Positions 1 through 8,742 of a DNA stretch of 64,000 bases are shown here, piece after piece. This DNA is from JBFWMG01 sp050251715 (GTDB lineage Bacteria > Desulfobacterota > Desulfovibrionia > Desulfovibrionales > Desulfovibrionaceae), in assembly GCA_050251715.1 (NCBI GenBank), contig JBFWMG010000018.1:4010-68009 (forward strand). Reading direction: 5' to 3'. The notes below the pieces were generated by a model. The model worked only from the letters and a program-made list of their open reading frames with translations. It ran no database searches and had not been told where the DNA came from. The position numbers and the translations under genes were made by a program. Every line of letters begins with the position of its first letter. Position 1 is the first letter of the stretch.

Positions 1-510
1 CACCTCGGCCTTGTAGAGCTGCATGCCGCCCACGCCGAGGAACGGCAGAATGGCCAGCGAAAGCACGATGATGCCCATGCCGCCCAGCCAGTGCGTCAGG
101 CTGCGCCACATGAGGATGCCCCTGGGCACGGATTCGATGTCGGTCATCACCGACGCCCCGGTGGTGGTGAATCCGGAAATGGATTCGAAAAAGGCGTTGG
201 TGCACATGGAAAGGAAAGAACCGTCGAAGGTGTGGGAAAAGATGAAGGGCAGCCCGCCGAAAAGGCCCGCCAGCAGCCAGCCGATGGCCACGATGGCCAT
301 GCCTTCGCGGTGGTTCATGACCTCGGCCTTCTTGCGGCGGAACAACACGAACAGGATGGCGCCGAGCCCCACGGTGATGAGCAGGGAAACGGCCAGGGGT
401 TCGCGGCCGGCATCCTGGTAATACAGGGAAAAGCCGAGCGGAAAGAGCATGGTCAGCCCCACCGATACCATGAGCGCGCCGACCACATAGAGTACGTAGC
501 CAAGGCGCAT
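1..510 (-). CDS. trkH: TrkH potassium uptake channel subunit (N-terminal part, cut by window edge)
   Basis: The first 170 codons of a membrane protein are visible and the frame stays open to base 1. Several hydrophobic segments and the pore-loop signature SGFTTTGAS, the first selectivity-filter loop of the TrkH/KtrB family, are present, followed by GGMGIIVL. The protein forms the K+-conducting inner-membrane part of the Trk system and binds TrkA in the cytoplasm. Its ATG overlaps the trkA stop by one base (TGATG), so the two are almost certainly translationally coupled in one transcript. The C-terminal part lies outside the window, so completeness cannot be judged. Confidence 0.88.
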   Translation of the reverse strand, partial: MRLGYVLYVVGALMVSVGLTMLFPLGFSLYYQDAGREPLAVSLLITVGLGAILFVLFRRKKAEVMNHREGMAIVAIGWLLAGLFGGLPFIFSHTFDGSFLSMCTNAFFESISGFTTTGASVMTDIESVPRGILMWRSLTHWLGGMGIIVLSLAILPFLGVGGMQLYKAEV

Positions 511-1904
511 CAGTAGTACTCCAGCTTGACCATGAGCGCCTGCTCGATGCGCGAGACGTTCTGGCGCGTGGACAGGATGAGGATGCGGTCCTGCGGTTCG
601 ATGACGCTGCCGCCATGGGGAATGATGACCTCATCGCCCCGGATGATGCACATGATGAGCGAGCCCTTGGGGAAATTGAGATCCTTGAGCGGCTTGCCCA
701 CGATGTCCGAGTTCTCCTGGGCAATGGCCTCCATGGCCTCGGCTTCCTCGCCCTTGATGGCCACGCTGGAAATGACCTTGCCGCGCCGCACGAACTGAAG
801 AATGGAGTTGATGGCGGACAGCCGCGTGGACACGCTGTGCTCGATGCCGATGGCGCGTACAAGCGGTATGTAGGCGAATTTGTTGACTCTGGTAATGGTC
901 TTTTTCGCGCCCATGCTCTTCACCAGCAGGGACGAGAGCACGTTGGTCTCCTCGTCGCCGGTGAGCGACACCACCACATCCATGTTGCCCGCGTTTTCCT
1001 CGCGCAACAGATCCTGGTCGGTGCCGTCGCCCTTGAGCACGATGGTGGTGTTGAGCTTTTCCGCCAGATAGAGGCAGCGCTCCGGGTCGCGATCGATAAG
1101 CTTGGTGTGGTAGCCCTTGCGTTCCAGGAAATTGGCCAGCTTGAACCCCACGTTGCCACCGCCGATAATCATGACCTCGCGGATGGGCTTCCAGGCGCAG
1201 CCAAAGGATTGCAACACGCGGCCCAGATCCTTTTCCTCGCACACGAAATAGACGAGGTCGCCCGCGCGCAGGCTGTCCGCGCCCGTGGGAATGATGAGGC
1301 GCTCCTCGCGCACGATGCCGCCCACGATCATGGGCACCCCCACCTTTTCGCGCACCTTGGGCAGCGGCGTGTCCACCAGCGGCCCGGATTCCAGCCGCAC
1401 GCCCACCATCTTGATGCGGCCGTCCGCGAACTCGTTGTATTCCAGCGCGCCGGGCACGGTAATCATGCGGTCGATGGTCTTGATGATCTCGACCTCGGGG
1501 TTGATTATCATGCCGATGTTGATGGTCTCGTTGGACAACGCATCACGGTAGAGGTTGTATTCCTCGTTGCGGATGCGGGCGAGTTTCAAGGCGTCGGGCG
1601 CCAGGATGTTGGCGAAGATGCAGGCGATGATGTTGGTCTCGTCGCTGTCCGTGACCGCGAGCACGATGTTCGCGTCGGACACGCCCGCCTGGTCCAGCAC
1701 CATGGGGCTGGAACCCGAGCCCTGGATGGTCTGCACGTCCAGGTGTTCGCTCATGCGGCGCAGGGCTTCGGCGCTGCGGTCGATGACCACGACGTTCTTG
1801 TTTTCCAACGCCAGGCGCTGTGAAATGTGGAACCCGACCTCGCCCGCGCCGATGACCACGACCTTCAATTCATCCTTGGCGGCGTTTTTCTTGAAAAGAC
1901 CCAT
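510..1904 (-). CDS. trkA: Trk system potassium uptake protein TrkA
   Basis: A 464-residue cytoplasmic regulator of the TrkH channel. It has two tandem RCK units: a Rossmann NAD-binding motif GAGEVG at about residues 19-24 and a second GGGNVG at about 248-253, each followed by a TrkA-C ligand domain, which is the full bacterial TrkA layout. An in-frame GTG-type extension of 14 codons exists, but the ATG at 1904 has AAGGA five bases upstream, so the shorter start is used. It is followed directly by trkH. Gating by NAD(H) or ATP is known for the family and was not inferred from this sequence. Confidence 0.95.
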   Translation of the reverse strand: MGLFKKNAAKDELKVVVIGAGEVGFHISQRLALENKNVVVIDRSAEALRRMSEHLDVQTIQGSGSSPMVLDQAGVSDANIVLAVTDSDETNIIACIFANILAPDALKLARIRNEEYNLYRDALSNETINIGMIINPEVEIIKTIDRMITVPGALEYNEFADGRIKMVGVRLESGPLVDTPLPKVREKVGVPMIVGGIVREERLIIPTGADSLRAGDLVYFVCEEKDLGRVLQSFGCAWKPIREVMIIGGGNVGFKLANFLERKGYHTKLIDRDPERCLYLAEKLNTTIVLKGDGTDQDLLREENAGNMDVVVSLTGDEETNVLSSLLVKSMGAKKTITRVNKFAYIPLVRAIGIEHSVSTRLSAINSILQFVRRGKVISSVAIKGEEAEAMEAIAQENSDIVGKPLKDLNFPKGSLIMCIIRGDEVIIPHGGSVIEPQDRILILSTRQNVSRIEQALMVKLEYY

Positions 1905-2152
1905 GGATATCCTTTTTTTGCGTGCAACACGCCATCGGAGTGGCATTACATGGCGTCGCGCCGGGCGGCGGCGTGGCGGTACCCGTCAGCGACCGGGGGG
2001 CGCGCCTGTTTCCTTACATTTTGCGGCACGGAAGCGCAAGAACAGGGTGGAAGATTCAGACAGACAAAACCGCCCTCCGGTTGACCGAACAGACGCGCGA
2101 CGCTGGCGCGCCGGGCCTACGGGCATCCCTGAAGGCGCATGCGGGGGCGGGT

Positions 2153-2743
2153 TCAGTCCCGTCCGCTTTTGTAAAGGAGACGCAGCGCGTCGCCATATGG
2201 GCCGCAGGCCAGGGGCAGGGTGATCGCCTGTGGTGGCAAAGCGGCAGCCGCCGCCTCGGGGTCGAAACATTGGGGCGTTCCCCCGAGCCAGTACCGCTCC
2301 GGATCATATGAGCCGGAATAGTTCTGGCAGTTCCCTCCCACCTTGCAGATGCCGAAATGCAGATGCTGGTAGTCCTTCTTTTGATAATTGTTCGACGCCC
2401 CGGAAAAACCGATCAATTGCCCCCGTTGCACATGCTGCCCCTTGCCGACGACCACCTTGTCCAGATGGCCGTACAACGAGTTGAAGGCACCTCCATGCGT
2501 CATACGGACGAACAAGCCGTTTTCCGGGCCTTCAACAGGCAGTATATACACGATGGATCCGTCGGCCACGGCAACGACCGGCGTGCCTGTGGGGATGGCG
2601 TAATCAATGCCGGGGTGGATGCCTTCGGCATAGGGCGCCGGCCCGCCATAGGGCTTGCCGACGACGAACGGCCCCTGCATGGCGGGCGTGACGCAGGAAG
2701 ACAAAAGAAGCAACAGCATCGCACACATCATGTGTCCGCGCAT
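2153..2743 (-). CDS. M23-family (LytM-type) peptidase lipoprotein
   Basis: A 196-residue protein beginning with a short hydrophobic leader that ends in a lipobox with Cys17 (LSSC), so it is probably lipid-anchored in the envelope. The M23 metal ligands are visible as HPGIDYA (HxxxD) and HLHFG (HxH), so it could be an active zinc endopeptidase acting on peptidoglycan cross-links. The start at 2743 was chosen because GGAGGGAG precedes it and the lipoprotein signal starts there; a longer open frame upstream reads through unlikely sequence. It stands alone between trkA and rpsT. The C-terminal 60 residues, with several Cys, have no recognised domain. Confidence 0.85.
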   Translation of the reverse strand: MRGHMMCAMLLLLLSSCVTPAMQGPFVVGKPYGGPAPYAEGIHPGIDYAIPTGTPVVAVADGSIVYILPVEGPENGLFVRMTHGGAFNSLYGHLDKVVVGKGQHVQRGQLIGFSGASNNYQKKDYQHLHFGICKVGGNCQNYSGSYDPERYWLGGTPQCFDPEAAAAALPPQAITLPLACGPYGDALRLLYKSGRD

Positions 2744-3239
2744 CGGTACTCCCTCCTGAAAAGAAACAGGTTGCCGAACCACCATGCCGCATGAAACCGG
2801 TACAATCCATCCCCCCCTGGACCGCACAAGGGAATACGCCCCTGGCCAGCGCCTCCCTTCCCCGCAGAAGGCCTACGTTTCCCCAGCACGCTGCGTGAGG
2901 CCGCGAACGAGACGGTCTGGCATCCATTTTCAATGGATCGCAGCACAGCAGAGTTTCCGGAATCTGTCAAACAACGCCCCCTGCCCGCATCCGGCCGCAA
3001 AGCCGGAGACACACGGCAGGAACGGCGCTGGCATATCATGTGGGGATGGCCCCAGCGGCAGGGAAAGGGGAAGGATGCGGACGCACGGGCATGGCGCCGC
3101 CAAAAAACAGCCGCACCGCCGGACGTGGCGACGGGATTTCAGGCGGGTTGGCCCGGTTCGAAAACCGTGGTGCGCCGCCACGCGAAAAGACGCGGCGCGC
3201 GAACGAGGCACGCCTGCGGGCGGACAGGCGGGGAGCCGC
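2744..3239. other. Intergenic gap, no gene recognised
   Basis: About 500 bases between the lipoprotein peptidase and the rpsT terminator. Open frames exist on both strands, but they have Arg/Pro/Ala-rich composition typical of non-coding GC-rich DNA and lack Shine-Dalgarno sites. It must hold the promoter of the peptidase gene, but no clear -35/-10 pair was found. Confidence 0.5.
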
Positions 3240-3270
3240 AAAAAAAGCCCGCCGTGCACGCACGGCGGGC
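3240..3270 (-). terminator. Rho-independent terminator of rpsT
   Basis: A perfect 10-bp GC-rich stem (3247-3256 with 3261-3270), a four-base loop and a run of seven T on the minus strand, starting 28 bases after the rpsT stop codon. Confidence 0.95.
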
Positions 3271-3298
3271 GGATCGTCATATGAATGCGACCGAAATG

Positions 3299-3562
3299 CT
3301 AGGCGATCTTGTTCACGGCAAGCTGCAACCGGGAGATGGTCCGGGCGGCGCAGCGCCAGTGGAGCACCTTCTTGGTGGTTGCCTTGTCGATGACCTTGGT
3401 CGCGGTAGCCATGGCGGTGACGGCGGTTTCCTTGTCCTTGGCGTCCACGGCGGCGCGGACAGCCTTCACCACGTTACGCACGCGGGTCTGGATGGAACGG
3501 TTGCGGTCACGACGCTTGAGGCTCTGCCGGTGGCGCTTGATAGCGGACTTATGGTTGGCCAA
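3299..3562 (-). CDS. rpsT: 30S ribosomal protein S20
   Basis: An 87-residue, highly basic protein beginning MANHKSAIKRHRQ, the S20 N-terminus, of usual family length. It binds 16S rRNA during early 30S assembly. The start codon is TTG, with AGGAGG seven bases upstream; no ATG is usable. S20 of Escherichia coli also uses UUG and represses its own translation, so the weak codon here may serve the same feedback, which is an inference. It is monocistronic, with its own promoter-like region upstream and a strong terminator downstream. Confidence 0.96.
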   Translation of the reverse strand: MANHKSAIKRHRQSLKRRDRNRSIQTRVRNVVKAVRAAVDAKDKETAVTAMATATKVIDKATTKKVLHWRCAARTISRLQLAVNKIA

Positions 3563-3594
3563 AACTCTTCCTCCTGCAATGCTGCTGCGTTTGG

Positions 3595-3653
3595 ATTATA
3601 TGCGTTGCGTTATGAAAAAAGGGTCTTTAAACTTCCTTGTACCCTTTTGTCAA
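3595..3653 (-). promoter_or_regulatory. Candidate rpsT promoter region with overlapping hairpin
   Basis: On the minus strand a perfect TTGACA (3653-3648) is followed after 17 bases by TTAAAG, and further down a perfect TATAAT lies at 3600-3595 without a good -35. An 8-bp inverted repeat (AAAAGGGT 3617-3624 with its complement 3641-3648) overlaps and is followed by T residues, so the segment could also be a weak terminator for the upstream glyS transcript. Confidence 0.5.
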
Positions 3654-3696
3654 GCGTTGGGCCAGATTTTTTTCCGGCCCGCCGCGTCCTGTGCGC

Positions 3697-3801
3697 TAGC
3701 GCATTGTACCATTGAAACGATGTTACACGTTGAAATAATGAAGCATTATTTCAACAAAATGCATAAGAGCATCTAAACTTTTTCAAAGTTACGATGCTCT
3801 A
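3697..3801 (-). repeat. Dispersed palindromic element, copy A (of four)
   Basis: A 105-bp element with near-inverted ends (TAGAGCAT / ATGCGCTA type). Read on the minus strand it has an outer hairpin AGAGCATC...GATGCTCT, then a 12-bp perfect stem GTTGAAATAATG with a CTT loop, then CATCGTTTCAATG. Related copies are at 25362-25466, 50201-50306 and 61978-62081. Its first three bases (3801-3799) are the TAG stop codon of glyS. Confidence 0.9.
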
Positions 3802-5889
3802 AACCTGGAGCGCGCCAAAATCCGCCAGCCTGCCCAGCCGCGACACCAGCGCCATGAGCAGGTTGAGGCGGTTGCCGCGCAGAACCGCGTCGTCGCACAT
3901 GACCATGACGTTGTCAAAGAAGGCGTCCACGTGCGGCCGCAGTTCGCGCAAAAGCCCCAGCAACGCGGCGAAATCGTCCTCGGCCCACAGGGCGTCGAAC
4001 CGGGGGGCCATGGCCCCCAACTCGCCTGCCAGCGCCTTTTCCGCGTCTTCCTGCAACAGCGCGGCGTCAAACGCCCCGGTCAGGGTTCCGCCCGCCTCGC
4101 CGCCCTGCTTGCGGATGATGTTGGCCGCGCGCTTGAAGGTGAGCACGGCCTGCTGGAAATCCGCCTCCTTGCGGAAGGCGGCCAGCGCCTCCACGCGGGC
4201 GCGCAAGGCCCACACGTCGGCAATGCCCGCGCCCAGCGCGGCGTCCACGATGACGGTCTCATAGCCCTGGGACATGAACAGGTTCTTCAGGCGCAGGCCC
4301 ACGAACTCCTCGGCCTTGGCCAGGGCGTCCGCCGGATCGAGCTTCCACCGCTGCCCCGCATAGGCGTCCTGCGCGGCCTTGAGGAACGCCCCCAGGTCGA
4401 TGCGCAGCCCCTTTTCCATGATGATACGGCTGATGCCGAGCGCGCACCGGCGCAGGGCGTAGGGGTCGTTGGCCCCGGTGGGGATCATGCCCAGGCCGAA
4501 GCAGCCGATGAGCGTGTCCGCCTTGTCGGCCATGGACACCAGCGCGCCCGCCAGGGTGGCCGGCACGGGGCTGTCCGGGCCGGTGGGCAGATAGTGGCTG
4601 TAGATGGCGTCGGCGGTCACGCCGCTCTCGCCCTTGCGGCGGGCGTAGATGCCGCCCATGATGCCTTGCAGTTCGTCGAACTCGCCCACCATGCCGGACA
4701 CGAGGTCGGCCTTGGCCAGGCGGCCCGCCCGGGCCGCGTCATCGGCCATGGCCGGGTCCACGCGCTCGGCCAGCCAGCGGCAAAGCGCCTCCATGCGGCG
4801 GGACTTGTCGCCCACAGTGCCCAGCGCGGCCAGGAAGATGACCTTGTCCAACTCGGCCAGCCATGCGTCGAATTCACAGGCAAGGTCCGCCTTCCAGAAG
4901 AAACGGGCGTCTTCGAGCCGGGCCTTGAGCACGCGCTCCCACCCCTTGGTCACCACGCTCAGATCCTTGGGCTCCAGATTCAGCGTGCTCACGAAATGGG
5001 GCAGCAGCGTGCCGTCCGCCCCCTCCACGCCAAAGCTCTTCTGATGGCTCTCCATGCAGGTGAGCAGCGCCTCGCGGGGCACCTCCAGATAGGAGGGGTC
5101 GAATTTGCCCAGGATGACGCGGGGATATTCCACCAGCCCGGACACCTCGTCCAGCAGGGAATCCTTCCACACCACCTTGCCGCCCGCCGCGGCGGCCAAT
5201 TCGTCGGCCTGCGACGTCACGATGGCCTTGCGCGCGGCGGACGTGCCCACGACCTTGGCCTTGTCCGCCAGAACCGCGAGATAGCTGTCCGCGTGATCCA
5301 CTTCGAACGGCCCGGCGCCCATGACGCGGTGGCCGCAGGTGGCGCGGCCCGACGGGGTGTCGGCAACGGTAAAAGGCACCACCTCGGCATCGAGCAGGGC
5401 CAGGAACCAGCGTACCGGACGGCCAAAGCCGAAGTCACGGCTGCCCCACCGCATCTTCTTGGGAAAATTGAGACCAGCCACAATGCGCTCGCACAGGGCG
5501 GGCAGCAGATCGATGGTCCGCGCCCCGCCCGTCTTCCTGCGCACGGCAAGGTACTCGCCCTTGTCGGTCTTCACGGTATAGGCGTCGGCCAGGTCGACCC
5601 CCTGGGTCTTGGCAAAGCCCTGGGCGGCCTTGGTGGGCTTGCCCTCGGCGTCGAACGCCACGCGCACCGGCGGGCCGGACACCTCTTCCTCGGCCTCGGG
5701 CTGCACCGCGTCCAGGCCATGGATCATGATGGCCAGGCGGCGCGGCGTGGACAGGGTGCGCACGCCGCCGCAGCCCAGCTTGGCCTCGGCCAGCGCCGCG
5801 CCGAACGCGGCGGCGAGTTCGCTCTCCAGTCCGGCCAGAAACCGCGCCGGCAGCTCCTCGGTGCCTATTTCAAGTACGAAATTGGACAT
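3799..5889 (-). CDS. glyS: Glycyl-tRNA synthetase beta subunit
   Basis: A 696-residue protein starting MSNFVLEIGTEELPARFL, the conserved GlyS N-terminus, close to the 689 residues of E. coli. It is the tRNA-binding partner of the alpha subunit in the heterotetrameric bacterial glycyl-tRNA synthetase. The start at 5889 has AGGA seven bases upstream; an ATG five codons earlier lacks this. It lies 23 bases after glyQ, in one operon. Unusually, its stop codon is formed by the first three bases of dispersed repeat copy A, so the last codon(s) may have been replaced when that element arrived. Confidence 0.96.
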   Translation of the reverse strand: MSNFVLEIGTEELPARFLAGLESELAAAFGAALAEAKLGCGGVRTLSTPRRLAIMIHGLDAVQPEAEEEVSGPPVRVAFDAEGKPTKAAQGFAKTQGVDLADAYTVKTDKGEYLAVRRKTGGARTIDLLPALCERIVAGLNFPKKMRWGSRDFGFGRPVRWFLALLDAEVVPFTVADTPSGRATCGHRVMGAGPFEVDHADSYLAVLADKAKVVGTSAARKAIVTSQADELAAAAGGKVVWKDSLLDEVSGLVEYPRVILGKFDPSYLEVPREALLTCMESHQKSFGVEGADGTLLPHFVSTLNLEPKDLSVVTKGWERVLKARLEDARFFWKADLACEFDAWLAELDKVIFLAALGTVGDKSRRMEALCRWLAERVDPAMADDAARAGRLAKADLVSGMVGEFDELQGIMGGIYARRKGESGVTADAIYSHYLPTGPDSPVPATLAGALVSMADKADTLIGCFGLGMIPTGANDPYALRRCALGISRIIMEKGLRIDLGAFLKAAQDAYAGQRWKLDPADALAKAEEFVGLRLKNLFMSQGYETVIVDAALGAGIADVWALRARVEALAAFRKEADFQQAVLTFKRAANIIRKQGGEAGGTLTGAFDAALLQEDAEKALAGELGAMAPRFDALWAEDDFAALLGLLRELRPHVDAFFDNVMVMCDDAVLRGNRLNLLMALVSRLGRLADFGALQV

Positions 5890-5912
5890 GTGTCGTTCCT
5901 TCATTCATCCGG

Positions 5913-6791
5913 CTAGGCGCCGGTCGTTGCAAGCATGGGATATCCCATCTCCTCGCGCTGGGCCGCGTACAGGCGCGCCACGGCGGAGGCGAGGTTGCGC
6001 ACGCGATGGATGTAGCCGGTGCGCTCGGTGATGGAGATGGCCCCCCTGGCGTCCAGGAGGTTGAACGTGTGCGAACACTTCATGCAGTAGTCATACGAGG
6101 GCATGACCAGCCCGGCCTTGGCCAACCTCGCACCTTCCGCCTCATATTTATTGAATAAATCGAGAAGCATGGCCGCGTCGCTGTATTCGAAGTTGTAGGT
6201 GGACTGCTCCACCTCGTTGCGGTGGTGCACCATGCCGTAGGTCACGCGGTCGTTCCACATCAGGTCGTAGACCGACTCCTTTTCCTGCAAATACATGCAC
6301 AGCCGCTCCAGGCCGTAGGTCAGCTCCACGCTGATGGGCGCGAGGTCGATGCCGCCCACCTGCTGGAAATAGGTGAACTGGGTGACCTCCATGCCGTTGA
6401 GCCACACCTCCCAGCCCAGCCCCCACGCGCCCAGGGTGGGCGACTCCCAGTCGTCCTCCACAAAGCGGATGTCGTGCACCGCCGGGTCCACGCCCAGCGC
6501 GCGCAGGCTGTCCAGATACAACGCCTGCACGTTGTCCGGCGAGGGCTTGAGAATGACCTGGAACTGGTAATAATGCTGCAACCGGTTGGGATTCTCGCCG
6601 TAGCGGCCATCGGTGGGCCGCCGCGACGGCTCCACATAGGCCACGCTCCACGGCTCGGGGCCGATGACGCGCAGGAAGGTGGCGGGGTTGAAGGTTCCCG
6701 CGCCCACTTCCAGGTCATAGGGCTGCTGGATGATGCAGCCGTTCTTGGCCCAGAACCGCTGTAAGGTCAGGATGACATCTTGAAAATTCAT
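5913..6791 (-). CDS. glyQ: Glycyl-tRNA synthetase alpha subunit
   Basis: A 292-residue class II aminoacyl-tRNA synthetase subunit that activates glycine with ATP. It begins MNFQDVILTLQRFW and contains the conserved family stretches GCIIQQPYDLEVGAGT, RRPTDGRYGENPNR and FEDDWESPTLGAWGLGWE-like sequence. The start at 6791 has GGAG six bases upstream; 40 further codons upstream are open but do not look like GlyQ. It is followed by glyS and preceded by recO on the same strand (28-base gap), so recO-glyQ-glyS is a likely operon. Confidence 0.96.
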   Translation of the reverse strand: MNFQDVILTLQRFWAKNGCIIQQPYDLEVGAGTFNPATFLRVIGPEPWSVAYVEPSRRPTDGRYGENPNRLQHYYQFQVILKPSPDNVQALYLDSLRALGVDPAVHDIRFVEDDWESPTLGAWGLGWEVWLNGMEVTQFTYFQQVGGIDLAPISVELTYGLERLCMYLQEKESVYDLMWNDRVTYGMVHHRNEVEQSTYNFEYSDAAMLLDLFNKYEAEGARLAKAGLVMPSYDYCMKCSHTFNLLDARGAISITERTGYIHRVRNLASAVARLYAAQREEMGYPMLATTGA

Positions 6792-6819
6792 GCGTTTCTC
6801 CGGATCGGCCCGGCAGGGG

Positions 6820-7602
6820 TCAGATGCGGCGGAAGCCGCCCCGGTCCCAGGCCAGGCCCATATGGTATTGGACAAAGCTGTCAACGGTGCGCGAGCACTC
6901 ACGCAACACATGCGGCGAAAGGCACAGGCGCGCCCAGTCGCGGGGCGGGTTGCCGCACACGAACTCCAGCGACTTGAGCGCTTCCCCGCTCAGGGGCAGT
7001 CGCATGGCGTGGGCCGCGTCCGCGCGCACCACGCCGGGCAGGCAGTCGCCGCACACCACCCTGCCCTGCTCGACCATGAAATGGAACGCCGTGGCGGCGT
7101 CGGCCTGCGTACCGCACATCGCGCACGCGGTAAAGTCCGGAACATACCCCTGGTCAAAGGCGATACGCGCCCGGAACAGGAGCGGCAGCACGGGCGGCGC
7201 CTCCTCGGCCTCGTCCAGCACGCCCAGGGTGTCCAGGAGCAAGTCGTAGGCGGCCTGCGCGCCTTCGGCTCCCAGCTGGACCGCCTCAAGAAACTTCAAG
7301 CAGTTGACCGCCGCGCCCAGGCGGCGGAAGTCGTGGCGCAAACGCGGAAACGACGCCACGAGGGTGCCTTCTTCCAGGCACAGGTATTCGCCGGTGCGGT
7401 TGCACTTGACCTTGAACACCACCTGATTGAGGGGATCGAGGCAGCCGCAAAAGCGCTTGCGGCTCTTGCAGCCTCCAAAGGCGAAGGCGGTCTGCACACC
7501 CCGGCTGGGCGAAAAATAGCGGACCCAGATGTCGGTTTCCCGAAAGCGACCCGTCTTGAGAATCAGCACCCTTTCCGTGAATTCGGCACACGCCTCGGCC
7601 AT
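6820..7602 (-). CDS. recO: DNA repair protein RecO
   Basis: A 260-residue protein with the RecO layout: an N-terminal OB-fold (about 1-85), then a helical part carrying a Cys4 zinc site, CAMC near residue 160 and CGDC near 186. RecO loads RecA onto SSB-coated single-stranded DNA with RecR and anneals complementary strands. The start is an ATG with AGGA ten bases upstream. It sits between the RodZ-like gene and glyQ on the same strand. Overall length matches the family. Confidence 0.9.
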   Translation of the reverse strand: MAEACAEFTERVLILKTGRFRETDIWVRYFSPSRGVQTAFAFGGCKSRKRFCGCLDPLNQVVFKVKCNRTGEYLCLEEGTLVASFPRLRHDFRRLGAAVNCLKFLEAVQLGAEGAQAAYDLLLDTLGVLDEAEEAPPVLPLLFRARIAFDQGYVPDFTACAMCGTQADAATAFHFMVEQGRVVCGDCLPGVVRADAAHAMRLPLSGEALKSLEFVCGNPPRDWARLCLSPHVLRECSRTVDSFVQYHMGLAWDRGGFRRI

Positions 7603-7656
7603 CGCGCCACTGTCCTTTGCTTGCTGTTCCAGAGACGCCCCGCCCCTGGACGCGGA

Positions 7657-8694
7657 TCAGGGGAACTGCAAGGTCAGCACCTGGCTCGGCGGCGTCTCGA
7701 ACGGATAGTCCTTGCCGTCGAAACGCACCGTCACGGCGCTGGCGTTGCCGAATTTGACCGACAGCGCCTCATTGAACCGCAAGGTGACCGTCCGGCCTTC
7801 GCGCAGGATGAAATCCTTGGGCTTGCCGTCAATGCTCGCGCCCACCCAGCATTCGCCACGGGCCACAATCTCAAGGCTGTGCGTGAACACCGCGTTGTCG
7901 GCCTGATCGGCGGCGTCCTGCCGCGTGGTGGACGCGGTCGTGGCTTTCGCCTGTCCCGCCTGTCCCGCAGCCGCCGCGTGATCGGCCTGTGGCGCGCCTG
8001 GCGCCACAAGGGCTGGATCGGGAACAGTGGCCATGGGCTCGGCGGCCGGAACGCCCTGCTCCGGCGCCTGGGAGGCCGTGCCCACCTGCCCGGGAACGCC
8101 GTCGGCGGCGGCCGTGGTGTCCGGCACCGCGGCGGCGGCCATGTCGCTTCCAGCCCCGTCGGGGGAGGAAACGGACGCGTCGGCCGCCGGTGCTTCAAGG
8201 GGCGCGGGTTGGATGTCCGGAGCGGGTTCCTTGGGCGCGTCGTCGCGCTTCACCACGCCGGGCTTGAGAAACTTGGCCAGGGGCACGTTGCTGCGGAACA
8301 GCGCGATACCGCCCCACACAAGGCCACCGAAAACGACACACAGGATAAGCAGCACAAGCCAGGCCCGCCGCCTGCCCGAACGGATGGGAACGGGCCGGGG
8401 CACGGTCACGCTGGCCTCGGGCGGCGCCTGCGGCGAAAGTTCCTCCTCAACGCCGCCGCCGTAATGGCCGTCGATCATCCGGCGCAGGTCTTCGACGGGC
8501 ACCCCGTACAACGCGGACAGCGCCTTGATGAATCCCCGCACGTAGACCTCATGGGGAAGCCCCGCGGGATCACCGGCTTCCAACGACTCCAGGTTGCGCC
8601 TGCTGATCCTGGTCTTGCGCATCACCTCGTCGACGGAAAGCCCTTTGCGCTCGCGCTCCGTGCGCAGAATCTCTCCGGCTTCCTTGAGCGACAT
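7657..8694 (-). CDS. RodZ-like helix-turn-helix membrane protein (DUF4115)
   Basis: A 345-residue protein. Residues 1-75 form a Cro/C1-like helix-turn-helix (LRTERERKGLSVDEVMRKTRISRRNLESLE), followed by a basic stretch, one membrane span (AWLVLLILCVVFGGLVWGG, about 122-142), a long Pro/Ala-rich periplasmic linker and a C-terminal beta domain ending at residue 345. This is the architecture of RodZ, which links MreB to the cell-wall elongation machinery; family members of this type are often annotated only as HTH-domain proteins. The start at 8694 is supported by GGGAG seven bases upstream. The linker is low-complexity and probably disordered. Confidence 0.75.
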   Translation of the reverse strand: MSLKEAGEILRTERERKGLSVDEVMRKTRISRRNLESLEAGDPAGLPHEVYVRGFIKALSALYGVPVEDLRRMIDGHYGGGVEEELSPQAPPEASVTVPRPVPIRSGRRRAWLVLLILCVVFGGLVWGGIALFRSNVPLAKFLKPGVVKRDDAPKEPAPDIQPAPLEAPAADASVSSPDGAGSDMAAAAVPDTTAAADGVPGQVGTASQAPEQGVPAAEPMATVPDPALVAPGAPQADHAAAAGQAGQAKATTASTTRQDAADQADNAVFTHSLEIVARGECWVGASIDGKPKDFILREGRTVTLRFNEALSVKFGNASAVTVRFDGKDYPFETPPSQVLTLQFP

Positions 8695-8742
8695 GCTGTA
8701 TCTCCCTTGTTCATTCACACGACAATGCGGACGCGGATCCGG

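Noticed and set aside
3697..3801. Repeat copy A considered as the glyS terminator
   Set aside because: Its hairpins are AT-rich and lack a T run, and the same sequence occurs in both orientations relative to genes, so a mobile or repetitive element explains it better.
3931..5916. A 661-codon plus-strand frame opposite glyS
   Set aside because: Same antisense effect; no ribosome site, biased composition, and glyS is unmistakable.
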